Source of the DNA: Saprospiraceae bacterium
GTDB lineage: Bacteria > Bacteroidota > Bacteroidia > Chitinophagales > Saprospiraceae
DNA: 64,000 nucleotides
NCBI GenBank assembly: GCA_016715465.1
Contig: JADKAA010000024.1
Location: 1,302,001-1,366,000, forward strand
Direction: 5' to 3'
Under the pieces are notes generated by a model. The model had not been told where the DNA came from. It worked only from the letters and a program-made list of their open reading frames with translations, and made no database searches. Each line of letters begins with the position of its first letter. Within the stretch, counting starts at the first letter, position 1. This document shows, piece by piece, positions 36,990 to 45,403 of the stretch. A program made the translations under genes and the position numbers.

Positions 36990-38405
36990 ATGCAGATAGA
37001 GCAGATTTATACGGGTTGTCTGGCACAAGGTGCCTACTACATTACTTCTAATGGCGAAGCAGCCATCATTGACCCTTTGAGGGAAGTACAACCTTACCTC
37101 GACCGGCTAGCAAAAGACGGGGTGACACTCAAATATATTTTTGAGACGCACTTCCATGCAGACTTTGTGAGTGGACACCTTGACCTCAGCCACAAGACCG
37201 GAGCACCTATTGTGTATGGTCCTACGGCAAAACCAACTTTTGATTTTATCAGTGCCACAGATGGCCAGGAGTTTAAGGTGGGAGACATCACGATAAAAGT
37301 ATTGCATACTCCCGGACACACCATGGAGAGCAGTTGTTACCTGCTCATCGACGAAAATGGTAAAAACCATTCCTTGTTTTCAGGGGATACTTTGTTCATA
37401 GGAGACGTGGGTAGACCGGACCTGGCACAGAAAGCCGCGTCCATGACCCAGGAGCAATTGGCAGCGACGCTATTTCATTCGCTAAGGGATAAGGTAATGA
37501 CACTCGAAGATGAAGTGATCGTATATCCGGCGCATGGAGCAGGCAGCGCCTGTGGAAAAAACATGAGCAAAGAAACAGTCTCCACCATTGGTCAGCAAAA
37601 GCAACAAAACTATGCCTTGCGCGCCAACATGACTGAAGCAGAATTTGTGAAAGAAGTAACCGATGGTCTCTTGCCTCCACCAGCCTATTTTGGTATGAAT
37701 GTGGCGATGAATAAATCTGGTTATGAGAGTTTTGACAAAGTCCTTCACGATGGTATGCGCGCATTATCTGTTGCTGAGTTTGAAGTGGCTGCCGAAGAGA
37801 CCAATGCCCTTATTTTGGATACCCGGGGTAATGGTGAATTTTATAAAGGTTTTATTCCACAAAGTATAAATATCGGACTTACCGGTGACTTTGCCCCATG
37901 GGTAGGAGCGCTTATCGCGGATGTAAAACAGCCAATATTGCTGGTCACTGAAGCGGGAAGGGAAGAAGAAGCGGTAACAAGACTCAGCCGGGTTGGCTTT
38001 GATCAAATCCTGGGCCACCTGGCTGGAGGGTTTGAAGTCTGGAAAAATGCCGGCAAAGAAGTGGATACCGTAAAACGAATAAGCCCTGAGCAGTTTGCCA
38101 AAGAAGTTGTCATTGGAGAAAGTAAGGTCATAGATGTACGCAAAGAAAGCGAATATAAAGCCGAACACATCGATGAAGCATACAACAGGCCATTGGCTTA
38201 TATCAATGATTGGGTGAAAGACATCCAACCTGGTGAGCACTTTTTTATGCACTGTGCAGGTGGATACCGCAGCATGATTGCGGCCTCTATTCTTCAGGCA
38301 AGAGGATATAGAAATTTCACAGAAGTAGAAGGAGGATTTGCCGCCATTGCCAAGACCGAAGTTCCACGCACAGACTTCGTTTGTCAGAGCAAGGTAATGG
38401 GGTAA
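36990..38405 (+). CDS. Persulfide dioxygenase-rhodanese fusion (MBL fold plus two rhodanese domains)
   Basis: 471 residues. Residues 1-250 are a metallo-beta-lactamase domain of the ETHE1 type: THFHADFVSGH (H54, H56, D58), HTPGHTMESSCY and FSGDTLFIGDVGRPDL for the mononuclear iron. Two rhodanese domains follow: the first (about 265-350) has no catalytic Cys (VTEAGREEEA), the second (about 360-470) has HCAGGYRS with C422. The order matches CstB-like enzymes that oxidise persulfides to sulfite or thiosulfate in the cytoplasm. It fits with the sulfite exporter at 34550 and transporter pair downstream. Confidence 0.92.
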   Translation: MQIEQIYTGCLAQGAYYITSNGEAAIIDPLREVQPYLDRLAKDGVTLKYIFETHFHADFVSGHLDLSHKTGAPIVYGPTAKPTFDFISATDGQEFKVGDITIKVLHTPGHTMESSCYLLIDENGKNHSLFSGDTLFIGDVGRPDLAQKAASMTQEQLAATLFHSLRDKVMTLEDEVIVYPAHGAGSACGKNMSKETVSTIGQQKQQNYALRANMTEAEFVKEVTDGLLPPPAYFGMNVAMNKSGYESFDKVLHDGMRALSVAEFEVAAEETNALILDTRGNGEFYKGFIPQSINIGLTGDFAPWVGALIADVKQPILLVTEAGREEEAVTRLSRVGFDQILGHLAGGFEVWKNAGKEVDTVKRISPEQFAKEVVIGESKVIDVRKESEYKAEHIDEAYNRPLAYINDWVKDIQPGEHFFMHCAGGYRSMIAASILQARGYRNFTEVEGGFAAIAKTEVPRTDFVCQSKVMG

Positions 38406-38464
38406 GCGTTCAAATAAGGGGTTATATTTCTGTACGCTAAAGATGGTTTAGAGGTTTTGAATGT

Positions 38465-38505
38465 TCCGCCCGTCGAATCAGCCAAAGGCTGATAAGATGG
38501 GCGGA
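38465..38505 (+). terminator. Two-part hairpin between the rhodanese gene and the YeeE pair
   Basis: Outer TCCGCCC/GGGCGGA (38465-38471 with 38499-38505) encloses inner ATCAGCC-aaa-GGCTGAT (38477-38493). TACTTTT follows. Likely a terminator or mRNA processing element. Confidence 0.55.
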
Positions 38506-38592
38506 TACTTTTAAGCATCCTCACTTACTTGTTTAAACTGAATTAAATACAGCCTTTCATATTTATTTTTAAATTCATCCAAAAATAAACAA

Positions 38593-39162
38593 ATGGACTA
38601 CATTGACTACATCAAAAACCCATGGCCATGGTATGTGGCCGGTCCGCTGATAGGACTCACGGTGCCGGCTTTGCTGATCCTTGGCAATAAAACATTTGGA
38701 ATCAGCTCTTCCCTCAGACATATCTGTGCGATGTGTCTTCCCGCAAAAATTCCTTTTTTCACCTACGACTGGAAAAAAGAAATTTGGAATCTTTTCTTTG
38801 TGTTTGGCATCCTCATTGGAGGTATCGTGGCCATTACCATCTTAAAAAATCCGGACCCCATCCTTATCAATCCAGACCTGGCCATAGAGCTGGCAAAGTA
38901 TGGCGTCAATGACTTTCACGGCCTGGTGCCGGTTCAGCTTTTTTCATGGGAAAGCCTGTTTACCCTGAAAGGACTGATCATGATCGTTGTTGGTGGATTT
39001 ACCGTAGGCTTCGGTACACGTTATGCCGGAGGATGCACAAGTGGCCACGCCATCATGGGTCTGTCAACCCTCCAATGGCCATCGCTGGTGGCAACCTGCT
39101 GTTTTATGGTTGGCGGCTTTATCATGGCCAACCTTATCTTACCCTATGTTTTATCCCTTTAA
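38593..39162 (+). CDS. YeeE/YedE family transporter, first half
   Basis: 189 residues with about four membrane helices. The family motif FGTRYAGGCTSGHAIMGLS carries the conserved Cys that relays thiosulfate in TsuA-type transporters. A following gene (39172) encodes the other half, so the pair should form one unit in the inner membrane. Spacing of 9 bp implies co-translation. By homology, import of thiosulfate or another sulfur compound is likely. Confidence 0.9.
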   Translation: MDYIDYIKNPWPWYVAGPLIGLTVPALLILGNKTFGISSSLRHICAMCLPAKIPFFTYDWKKEIWNLFFVFGILIGGIVAITILKNPDPILINPDLAIELAKYGVNDFHGLVPVQLFSWESLFTLKGLIMIVVGGFTVGFGTRYAGGCTSGHAIMGLSTLQWPSLVATCCFMVGGFIMANLILPYVLSL

Positions 39163-39171
39163 ATCCAAAAC

Positions 39172-39705
39172 ATGAGCAACAATATAAATCTTCAGACCAG
39201 CGATGAATTTATCGTTGAACAGGAAAGCCACGATTATGAAGTAAGGGCGACAGATTCAGTATGTATCAATGACAGTCACCTCCACCACAAGTGGTACTAC
39301 AACTTTAAGTATCTGGCTGTCGGTATCATCTTTGGTATAGTCTTCTTGAAAGCAGAGATCATCAGTTGGTTTCGCATCCAGGAAATGTTTCGTCTTCAAT
39401 CATTTCACATGTATGGTGTCATCGGCAGTGCCGTCATGGTTGGCTTGGTTTCCGTTTTATTGATCAAGAAATTTAAAATAAAAACCATTTACGGTGAGGA
39501 AATTGAATTTCACGACAAAACCTTTAACAAAGGCCAGATATACGGTGGACTTCTTTTCGGTCTGGGCTGGGCCATTACAGGTGCTTGTCCGGGACCTTTA
39601 TTCGCGCAGATTGGCAGCGGTGCCACGGTCATTATTGTCAGTTTATTGAGTGCCATTGCGGGTACCTGGGTATATGGTTATTTAAGGGAAAGACTTCCTC
39701 ACTAA
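39172..39705 (+). CDS. YeeE/YedE family transporter, second half
   Basis: 177 residues. A charged N-terminal stretch of about 45 residues precedes helices; the family motif GLGWAITGACPGPLFAQIGSG has the second conserved Cys (GACPG). Together with 38593 it represents the split two-gene form of this transporter. The TsdA-like gene begins 15 bp later in the same direction. Confidence 0.9.
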   Translation: MSNNINLQTSDEFIVEQESHDYEVRATDSVCINDSHLHHKWYYNFKYLAVGIIFGIVFLKAEIISWFRIQEMFRLQSFHMYGVIGSAVMVGLVSVLLIKKFKIKTIYGEEIEFHDKTFNKGQIYGGLLFGLGWAITGACPGPLFAQIGSGATVIIVSLLSAIAGTWVYGYLRERLPH

Positions 39706-39720
39706 ACCTCAGGGACCGGC

Positions 39721-40803
39721 ATGAACAACATTAAAGGGGTAGGATCAGAGACGGATTTAAAGCTCCAAACCATAAAACGCAGCATGCTCATCATTCAGGT
39801 GATGCTTGTCATTTTGGTTATGGCTCCCGGCTATCTTATATTAAATTCATCCTACCTGGCATGGAAAAAAAAGGAGGAAGATCGTAAATCCGTCTTGGGA
39901 AAGCTGGAAGAGGAGAAAAAGCGCAAACAGGAAAACGATGCACTTTGGCAAGCACCCGTTATTGATTCAACAACCATGGGTAAAGATGAATATGCCCTGA
40001 TAAATTATGGAAGGGAACTCATCACCAATACCGCTTTTTACCTTGGACCAAAAGGTAAAGTTGCTGCTTTGACCAATGGTATGAATTGTCAAAATTGCCA
40101 CCTGGATGCAGGATCAAGACCGTGGGGTAATAATTATGGGGCGGTATATGCTACTTATCCAAAGTACAGGGCCAGAAGTGGGTCTGAAGAGGATATCAAT
40201 AGACGCATCAATGATTGTATGGAGCGGAGTTTGAACGGCAAAGCCCTGGCGTTAGATAGCAGGGAGATGCAGGCCTTGAAAGCCTACATTGAATTTATCG
40301 GCAGCTCAGTACACAAGGGTGAAAAACCACAAGGCAGTGGAATTTATGAACTGCCCTATCCGGAAAAAGCCCTTGATACCCTGATGGGTAAAACTGTTTA
40401 TACCGAAAAATGCGTGTCATGTCACCAGCTTAATGGCGAAGGAATTAAGGATGCCGGAGGAATTGTATATACATACCCTCCATTGTGGGGCCCGCATTCA
40501 TACAATGAAGGTGCTGGCTTATTTCGCATAAGCCGGTTTGCCGGGTATGTAATTTTTAACATGCCTCAGGGTGCTACCTTTCTCCATCCTCAACTCACAC
40601 AGGAGGAAGCCTGGAATGTGGCTGCATATGTAAACAGTCAGCCGCGGCCAAAGCTGGATTTGTCTAAAGACTGGCCGGTGATGAGTGAAAAACCTGTAGA
40701 TCATCCCTTTGGGCCTTATGCAGACCCATTCCCGGAATCACAGCATAAGTATGGTCCATACCAGCCGATCAAAGATTTTTATAAAAATAAAAAGAAAGGG
40801 TGA
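39721..40803 (+). CDS. tsdA: TsdA-like dihaem cytochrome c (thiosulfate dehydrogenase/tetrathionate reductase family)
   Basis: 360 residues with one N-terminal membrane anchor (SMLIIQVMLVILVMAPGYLIL, about 21-41) and a periplasmic domain. Two c-type haem sites: CQNCH (123-127) and CVSCH (231-235). Family hallmarks: CQNCHLDAGSRPWGNNYGAV, YPKYRARSGSEEDINRRINDCMERSLNG, where C166 fits the unusual Cys ligand of haem 1 in TsdA, PPLWGPHSYNEGAG and NMPQG with a possible Met ligand (M281), and AAYVNSQPRP. TsdA oxidises thiosulfate to tetrathionate or does the reverse. In this island, periplasmic oxidation with electrons passed to the membrane is the likelier use. Confidence 0.9.
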   Translation: MNNIKGVGSETDLKLQTIKRSMLIIQVMLVILVMAPGYLILNSSYLAWKKKEEDRKSVLGKLEEEKKRKQENDALWQAPVIDSTTMGKDEYALINYGRELITNTAFYLGPKGKVAALTNGMNCQNCHLDAGSRPWGNNYGAVYATYPKYRARSGSEEDINRRINDCMERSLNGKALALDSREMQALKAYIEFIGSSVHKGEKPQGSGIYELPYPEKALDTLMGKTVYTEKCVSCHQLNGEGIKDAGGIVYTYPPLWGPHSYNEGAGLFRISRFAGYVIFNMPQGATFLHPQLTQEEAWNVAAYVNSQPRPKLDLSKDWPVMSEKPVDHPFGPYADPFPESQHKYGPYQPIKDFYKNKKKG

Positions 40804-40838
40804 AAGCCCGTTTGCCTAATGAACTTAAATCAATATTC

Positions 40839-41255
40839 ATGAAACATTTAAAATTGGCACTGGCCCTTGTTGCGTTTTTTATCACTACTGCAGTTTGGAG
40901 TCAGGGCGCGAATCACAAAATTGTCTTTCAATTTACCCTGGCTGATTCCATGCAGCAAAAAGCATTCAGTAATCAGCTGAAAAACATCCGCAAGATTTGG
41001 CCTGAAGCTCAAATTGAGGTCGTTGCCTACAACCAGGGCATCGACTTTTTATTGACAAAAAGGTCAAGACACCACGACATCATCACTGACTTAAAAAAGA
41101 AAGGCGTAACTTTTATGGTTTGTCAGAACACCATGAACCAGCGCAACATCAAAGCAGAGGAATTAATCCCCGAAGCAGCCATCGTGCCTTCTGGAATAGC
41201 TGAACTTGTTGAAAAGCAGGAGCAGGGTTGGTCATACATAAAAGGAGGATTTTAA
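40839..41255 (+). CDS. Exported DsrE-like protein
   Basis: 138 residues from ATG 40839 with signal peptide MKHLKLALALVAFFITTAVWSQ; a GTG at 40800 overlaps the previous gene and was rejected. DsrE/F-like alpha/beta fold: HKIVFQFTLADSMQQKAFSNQ, IEVVAYNQGIDFLL, then KKGVTFMVCQNTMNQRNI with the family Cys and VPSGIAELVEKQEQGWSYIK. Periplasmic DsrE relatives are linked to sulfur carrier or binding steps. One base separates its stop from the SoxB-like start. Confidence 0.87.
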   Translation: MKHLKLALALVAFFITTAVWSQGANHKIVFQFTLADSMQQKAFSNQLKNIRKIWPEAQIEVVAYNQGIDFLLTKRSRHHDIITDLKKKGVTFMVCQNTMNQRNIKAEELIPEAAIVPSGIAELVEKQEQGWSYIKGGF

Positions 41256-41256
41256 C

Positions 41257-42942
41257 ATGGAAAAAGATAACAGAAGAAAGTTTTTACAACAACTGGGCAC
41301 CCTCAGTCTGGCTGCCGGGGTAGGTATGCCCGCATGGGAAGCAGCTGAAGGTTTTGCCAACCAAGAGTTAAAAGAAGGTAAAGATAAACCTATCAAATTA
41401 ACCATACTTCAGACCACAGATGTGCATTGCCAGATTCACCCGCATGATGAATTGTTTTGGGAAAATGAAAAGGCGGTATTCCGGAAAACAGGAGGGTATG
41501 CCGCCATGTCAGCACATTTGCACAAACTTCGAAAGAATAATCCACATACGTTCTCCATTGATACGGGTGATATGTTTCAGGGCAGTGAATTGAGTGTCAA
41601 AACTACAGGGAAAGCTTTTGTGCCTATCCTCAATGCCCTGAATTACGATCTGTATCTCCCCGGAAACTGGGAGGTGATTTATGGAAAACGCGCCATGCAA
41701 ACCCTGATGGGATCTCTCAATGCCCCCAAGGTTTGCGCAAACATGTACCACGATACTGGCAACGGCGTAAAAGGAGAGCTTATCTTTCCACCCTATTATA
41801 TTTGGCATGTAGGTGACGTTAAAATCGGATTTTTGGGATATACCGACCCATTGGTCCCACTGCGGCAAAGTCCAAATTACAGCAAGGGCATCGTGTACAC
41901 CAAACCCGAGGAAAACCTTGCACACTATGTCGATGTGTTGAAAAATCAGGAACAGTGTGTTTTCATTGCCATTGTGGCCCATCTTGGTTTGTCCCAGCAA
42001 ATAGCGCTGGCAAATATGGAGGAATGTAAGGGTGTCGATTACATCCTGGGTGGAGATACCCACGAGCGCGTGCGTAAACCCATAAAATGCAAATACAGTA
42101 AAGTGGTGGAACCGGGAGCTTTTGGATCTTTCATTGGCAAATTGGATTTGACAGTGCAGGACGGTAAGGTTATCTCAGATCACTATGAACTCATCGAAGT
42201 GGATCCCACCAAAGTAAAGGAAGATAAAGAAATCTCTCGCTTGCTGGAAACCAATGAAAGCCAGTTTCGCAGTGACATACAAAAAGTGGTAGGTTACAGC
42301 AGTGTGCCCCTTTACCGGTACTTTGTGGTTGAAAATACCATCGATACCATGATCCTCGAAGGATTACACTGGAAGTTTCCGGATATCGACATTGTATTGT
42401 CAAATGGCTTTCGATTTTGTCCGCCAAGAACTAGCCGCGACGATACAGGCAACATTCCCATTACCCATGGGTATATTTTTGACATGTTGCCTGTGGATAG
42501 TCCGGTAAGGACTGCTAAAGTCTCGGGCAGTCAATTGATGGAATGGCTGGAAAAAGAATTGAACAACGTTTTTGCGAAAGATGCATCCAAAAGATTTGGC
42601 GGGTGGGTAGTGAAGTTTAAGGGCATGCAGGTGAAGTTTAAGGCTTTTGGGGAAATGGGCAAACGGGTTCAGGAAGTGACCATCAAAGGACAAACTTTGG
42701 ATACTGCGGCGATGTATTCCGTATTGGCATGCGAACGTGACGGAGACCCTGTCGATGTGCTCTGTCGCATCAAAGGGGTAAAGGATGCAGCCAATACAAA
42801 ATTTACCCTGCATGACGTCGTCCTGGACTATCTGAAAAACAACTCACCAGTTAATCCGCTGCCCCAGCACAATGCCGTCATTCTGGATGCGCCTGAGACT
42901 TTGCTGACTCAGGTTTCGGGAGTGGATTATACTTTCAGGTAA
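41257..42942 (+). CDS. SoxB-like sulfate thiohydrolase / 5'-nucleotidase family protein, Tat-exported
   Basis: 561 residues. Twin-arginine signal NRRKFLQQLGTLSLAAG. Calcineurin-like phosphoesterase domain: LQTTDVHCQIHP (D55, H57), SIDTGDMFQGSE (D105), GNWEVIYGKRAM (136-147), IVAHLGLSQQ and ILGGDTHERV; then the 5'-nucleotidase C-terminal domain with VLSNGFRF. The GNHE catalytic motif of nucleotidases is GNWE here, as in SoxB proteins (SHWE/GHWE), and the long WEVIYGKRAM helix also favours SoxB. The metal motif GGHTH is GGDTH. No soxXA, soxYZ or soxCD gene is in the window, so its sulfur-carrier partner is unknown. Confidence 0.83.
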   Translation: MEKDNRRKFLQQLGTLSLAAGVGMPAWEAAEGFANQELKEGKDKPIKLTILQTTDVHCQIHPHDELFWENEKAVFRKTGGYAAMSAHLHKLRKNNPHTFSIDTGDMFQGSELSVKTTGKAFVPILNALNYDLYLPGNWEVIYGKRAMQTLMGSLNAPKVCANMYHDTGNGVKGELIFPPYYIWHVGDVKIGFLGYTDPLVPLRQSPNYSKGIVYTKPEENLAHYVDVLKNQEQCVFIAIVAHLGLSQQIALANMEECKGVDYILGGDTHERVRKPIKCKYSKVVEPGAFGSFIGKLDLTVQDGKVISDHYELIEVDPTKVKEDKEISRLLETNESQFRSDIQKVVGYSSVPLYRYFVVENTIDTMILEGLHWKFPDIDIVLSNGFRFCPPRTSRDDTGNIPITHGYIFDMLPVDSPVRTAKVSGSQLMEWLEKELNNVFAKDASKRFGGWVVKFKGMQVKFKAFGEMGKRVQEVTIKGQTLDTAAMYSVLACERDGDPVDVLCRIKGVKDAANTKFTLHDVVLDYLKNNSPVNPLPQHNAVILDAPETLLTQVSGVDYTFR

Positions 42943-43068
42943 GCAGCCGGCAAACTCCGATTTAACAGCACAGTTAGCGGTATTGGCAGAAACCAGCAAA
43001 AGTTTCGTTGCCCTCTTTCTTATTTCTTTAGGAAGAGTAACAATTTTATTAAAATAAAATTAAGACGA

Positions 43069-44505
43069 GTGAGTAAAACCATCGCATGTAATCTAATATT
43101 TTTATTTTTCATAGCAAATGCGGTAATTCTGCATGCACAGCACCAGGACGTGGGCGAAAAGCCCCAAACCTGGAAGTCGGCTAATGCCAAGTCAGCAGGT
43201 GATTCAACCCACCTGATTTCGGCCTTTAAAAATGGCAGCATCAGTGGACATTTTAGAAGTTTTTTTATGGCCACAGACAACCGGAACCAATTGTCGGACT
43301 ATCATGCCCTGGCCATGGGAGGAGGTTTAAAGTACGAAACAGCTTTTTTTCATCATTGGCGATTTGGGTTAAGTGGTTTTTATATGTTTGACATTTTTTC
43401 TTCCGACTTAACAGCCTCGGATAGTACAACCAATCAAACCAATCGGTATGAAATAGGATTGTATGACATAACAGAACCGGAGAAGCGAAAAGAGTTGAGC
43501 AGGTTGGAAGAGTTTTATTTGCGATACCAGGTCCAAAAGTTTGAAGTGACCATTGGCAAACAATTGCTCAATACGCCGTTCATCAACCTGCAGGATGGGC
43601 GAATGAGACCTACCATTTCGGAAGGATTGTGGATTGAAGTCAAGTCGTCCAAAAGGGCAATCATTGAGGGTGGCTATTTGTATGCCATTTCTCCCAGAAG
43701 TACAGAGTCTATGTATTCTATTTCAGAATCCATTGGAATCTATCCGTCAGGGGTAAATGTTGATGGGAAGCCTTCTGCCTACAAAGGCAATATTGAGTCG
43801 GCCGGTATTTACAATCTGGGCATTACCTATAATGCCAGTAAACAACTAAAAGCTCAGCTTTGGCAGCTTTATGCAGACAATCTTTTTTATTCTGGCCTTG
43901 CTCAGCTTGACTATAAATGGCCGGTTGACAAACAATGGTCATTGAACTTTGGTATTCAGGGTATCTATCAGCACAGCGCAGGTGCTGGGGGGAATCCGGA
44001 CCCGCAAAAAACATATTTCCCCAAGGGGTCCTCTTCTTTTGTGTATGGCACAAAAGTGGGAGTAGCCAAATCCAATGTACAAACCTATTTGGCCTATACC
44101 CGCATAACGGAGAGAGGGCGTTACCTCATGCCCAGAGAGTGGGGCAGGGATCCATTCTATACCTTCATGCCCAGGGAAAGAAATGAAGGTTTGGGAGATG
44201 TACATGCTGCGGTTTGGAATGTGGCCTGCCAATGGCCTGCTCACAGGATTAAAACCTCCCTGACTTTAGGGTATTTTGACTTACCTGATGTAAAAAACAC
44301 CTTATTAAATAAATACGGAATGCCTTCATACTGGCAATTTAATGCTGACTTCAGGTATAGTTTTGCGGCTGTATTAAACGGCCTGGAAGGTCAAATCCTT
44401 TATCTGTATAAACTTCGGACAGGCCCGGACTATGGACAGGGTAAATATGCTTTCAATAAAGTGGATATGTCCAACCTCAATGTGGTCTTGAATTTCAGGT
44501 TTTAA
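43069..44505 (+). CDS. OprD-like outer-membrane porin
   Basis: 478 residues. GTG start at 43069 gives signal peptide LIFLFFIANAVILHAQ. Barrel strands throughout; family-like segments SISGHFRSFFMATDNR, FEVTIGKQLLNTPFINLQDGR and ERGRYLMPREWGRDPFYTFMPRERNEG resemble OprD-group porins, and the protein ends in VVLNFRF. As the last gene of the sulfur island it is a likely outer-membrane entry route for the island's substrate (sulfur oxyanion or organosulfur), which is inference from context. 126 bp of non-coding DNA separate it from the SoxB-like gene. Confidence 0.8.
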   Translation: MSKTIACNLIFLFFIANAVILHAQHQDVGEKPQTWKSANAKSAGDSTHLISAFKNGSISGHFRSFFMATDNRNQLSDYHALAMGGGLKYETAFFHHWRFGLSGFYMFDIFSSDLTASDSTTNQTNRYEIGLYDITEPEKRKELSRLEEFYLRYQVQKFEVTIGKQLLNTPFINLQDGRMRPTISEGLWIEVKSSKRAIIEGGYLYAISPRSTESMYSISESIGIYPSGVNVDGKPSAYKGNIESAGIYNLGITYNASKQLKAQLWQLYADNLFYSGLAQLDYKWPVDKQWSLNFGIQGIYQHSAGAGGNPDPQKTYFPKGSSSFVYGTKVGVAKSNVQTYLAYTRITERGRYLMPREWGRDPFYTFMPRERNEGLGDVHAAVWNVACQWPAHRIKTSLTLGYFDLPDVKNTLLNKYGMPSYWQFNADFRYSFAAVLNGLEGQILYLYKLRTGPDYGQGKYAFNKVDMSNLNVVLNFRF

Positions 44506-44745
44506 GCGCTAACCGTCATGTAAGTCGGAGTTAGGATGCCCTGGCAATTTCCGGGGTGATTTTTCAGTATCAGCTTTGTTAACCTAAGTGCCATCATTTG
44601 GTTTTTGGTCATTACCTGTCCAAATAATTCCCTTTTTCTTTTAATATTAGTTAAAATATTAATATATATAATACATAAATAGTGGTGTTTATATAAATTT
44701 TATATTTTTTACTGCCTTTTATATCGAAATCTGAGTGAAGTAATT

Positions 44746-44780
44746 TACCTTTGATAACCATTTGGTTAAACTAAATAGTT
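44746..44780 (+). promoter_or_regulatory. Promoter and TetR-type operator of the efflux operon
   Basis: TACCTTTG (44746-44753, consensus TAnnTTTG) is followed by two palindromes, TAACCA-TT-TGGTTA (44755-44768) and AACTA-AA-TAGTT (44769-44780), ending 2 bp before the TetR ATG. Binding there would block initiation, so negative autoregulation is likely. The rest of the 44506-44782 gap is AT-rich with nothing recognised. Confidence 0.6.
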
Positions 44781-44782
44781 AA

Positions 44783-45403
44783 ATGACAACGGTAAAAACA
44801 GAGGAACGTATATTACAGGCGGCAGAATCTATTTTCACGCTGAACGGCCTTGAAGGCGCGAGGATGCAGGATATCGCCGATGCAGCCGGCATCAACAAGG
44901 CCATGCTGCATTATTATTTCCGCAATAAAGAGACGCTGTTTGACACCGTACTCAATTCCAAAATTGAAAAGGTATTCGGTGCTTTCAGCCACTGGTTTGA
45001 GGAGGGGCTCTCCCTTGAAAATCGACTCCGCAATTTTGTTGCCCGGGAAATCACCATCATCTCTGAATTTCCAATCTTACCACTTTTTGTCTTGATGGAG
45101 GCCCGAAAACACCCGGATTTGATCAGCCGCAAATTTGGTCTTTTGCCCATTCATGAAATGAGGTCGAAGTTTCAAGCCATGATTGACAGTGAATACGGAG
45201 AAGGACGTATGCGTAAAACCTCGATGGAAGAAATGCTCATCAACACGGTATCTCTGTGTATTTATCCGGTCGTAGCGGCTCCAGTCTTTCAGTTTATCCT
45301 CAACATCAATGACGAAAACTATCAGGATCTTTTGGAACAAAGGAAGACCCAGGTAGCAGATTTCCTTATTCGCGATCTTCAAATAACTTCCAAAGTATTA
45401 TAA
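44783..45403 (+). CDS. TetR-family transcriptional regulator
   Basis: 206 residues. N-terminal helix-turn-helix: RILQAAESIFTLNGLEGARMQDIADAAGINKAMLHYYFRNKETLFDTVL. The C-terminal ligand domain is generic (ILPLFVLMEARKHPDLI). It is the first gene of a TetR-TolC-HlyD-ABC operon and is directly preceded by palindromes. The next gene begins at the base after its stop, so it represses its own operon; ligand unknown. Confidence 0.93.
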   Translation: MTTVKTEERILQAAESIFTLNGLEGARMQDIADAAGINKAMLHYYFRNKETLFDTVLNSKIEKVFGAFSHWFEEGLSLENRLRNFVAREITIISEFPILPLFVLMEARKHPDLISRKFGLLPIHEMRSKFQAMIDSEYGEGRMRKTSMEEMLINTVSLCIYPVVAAPVFQFILNINDENYQDLLEQRKTQVADFLIRDLQITSKVL

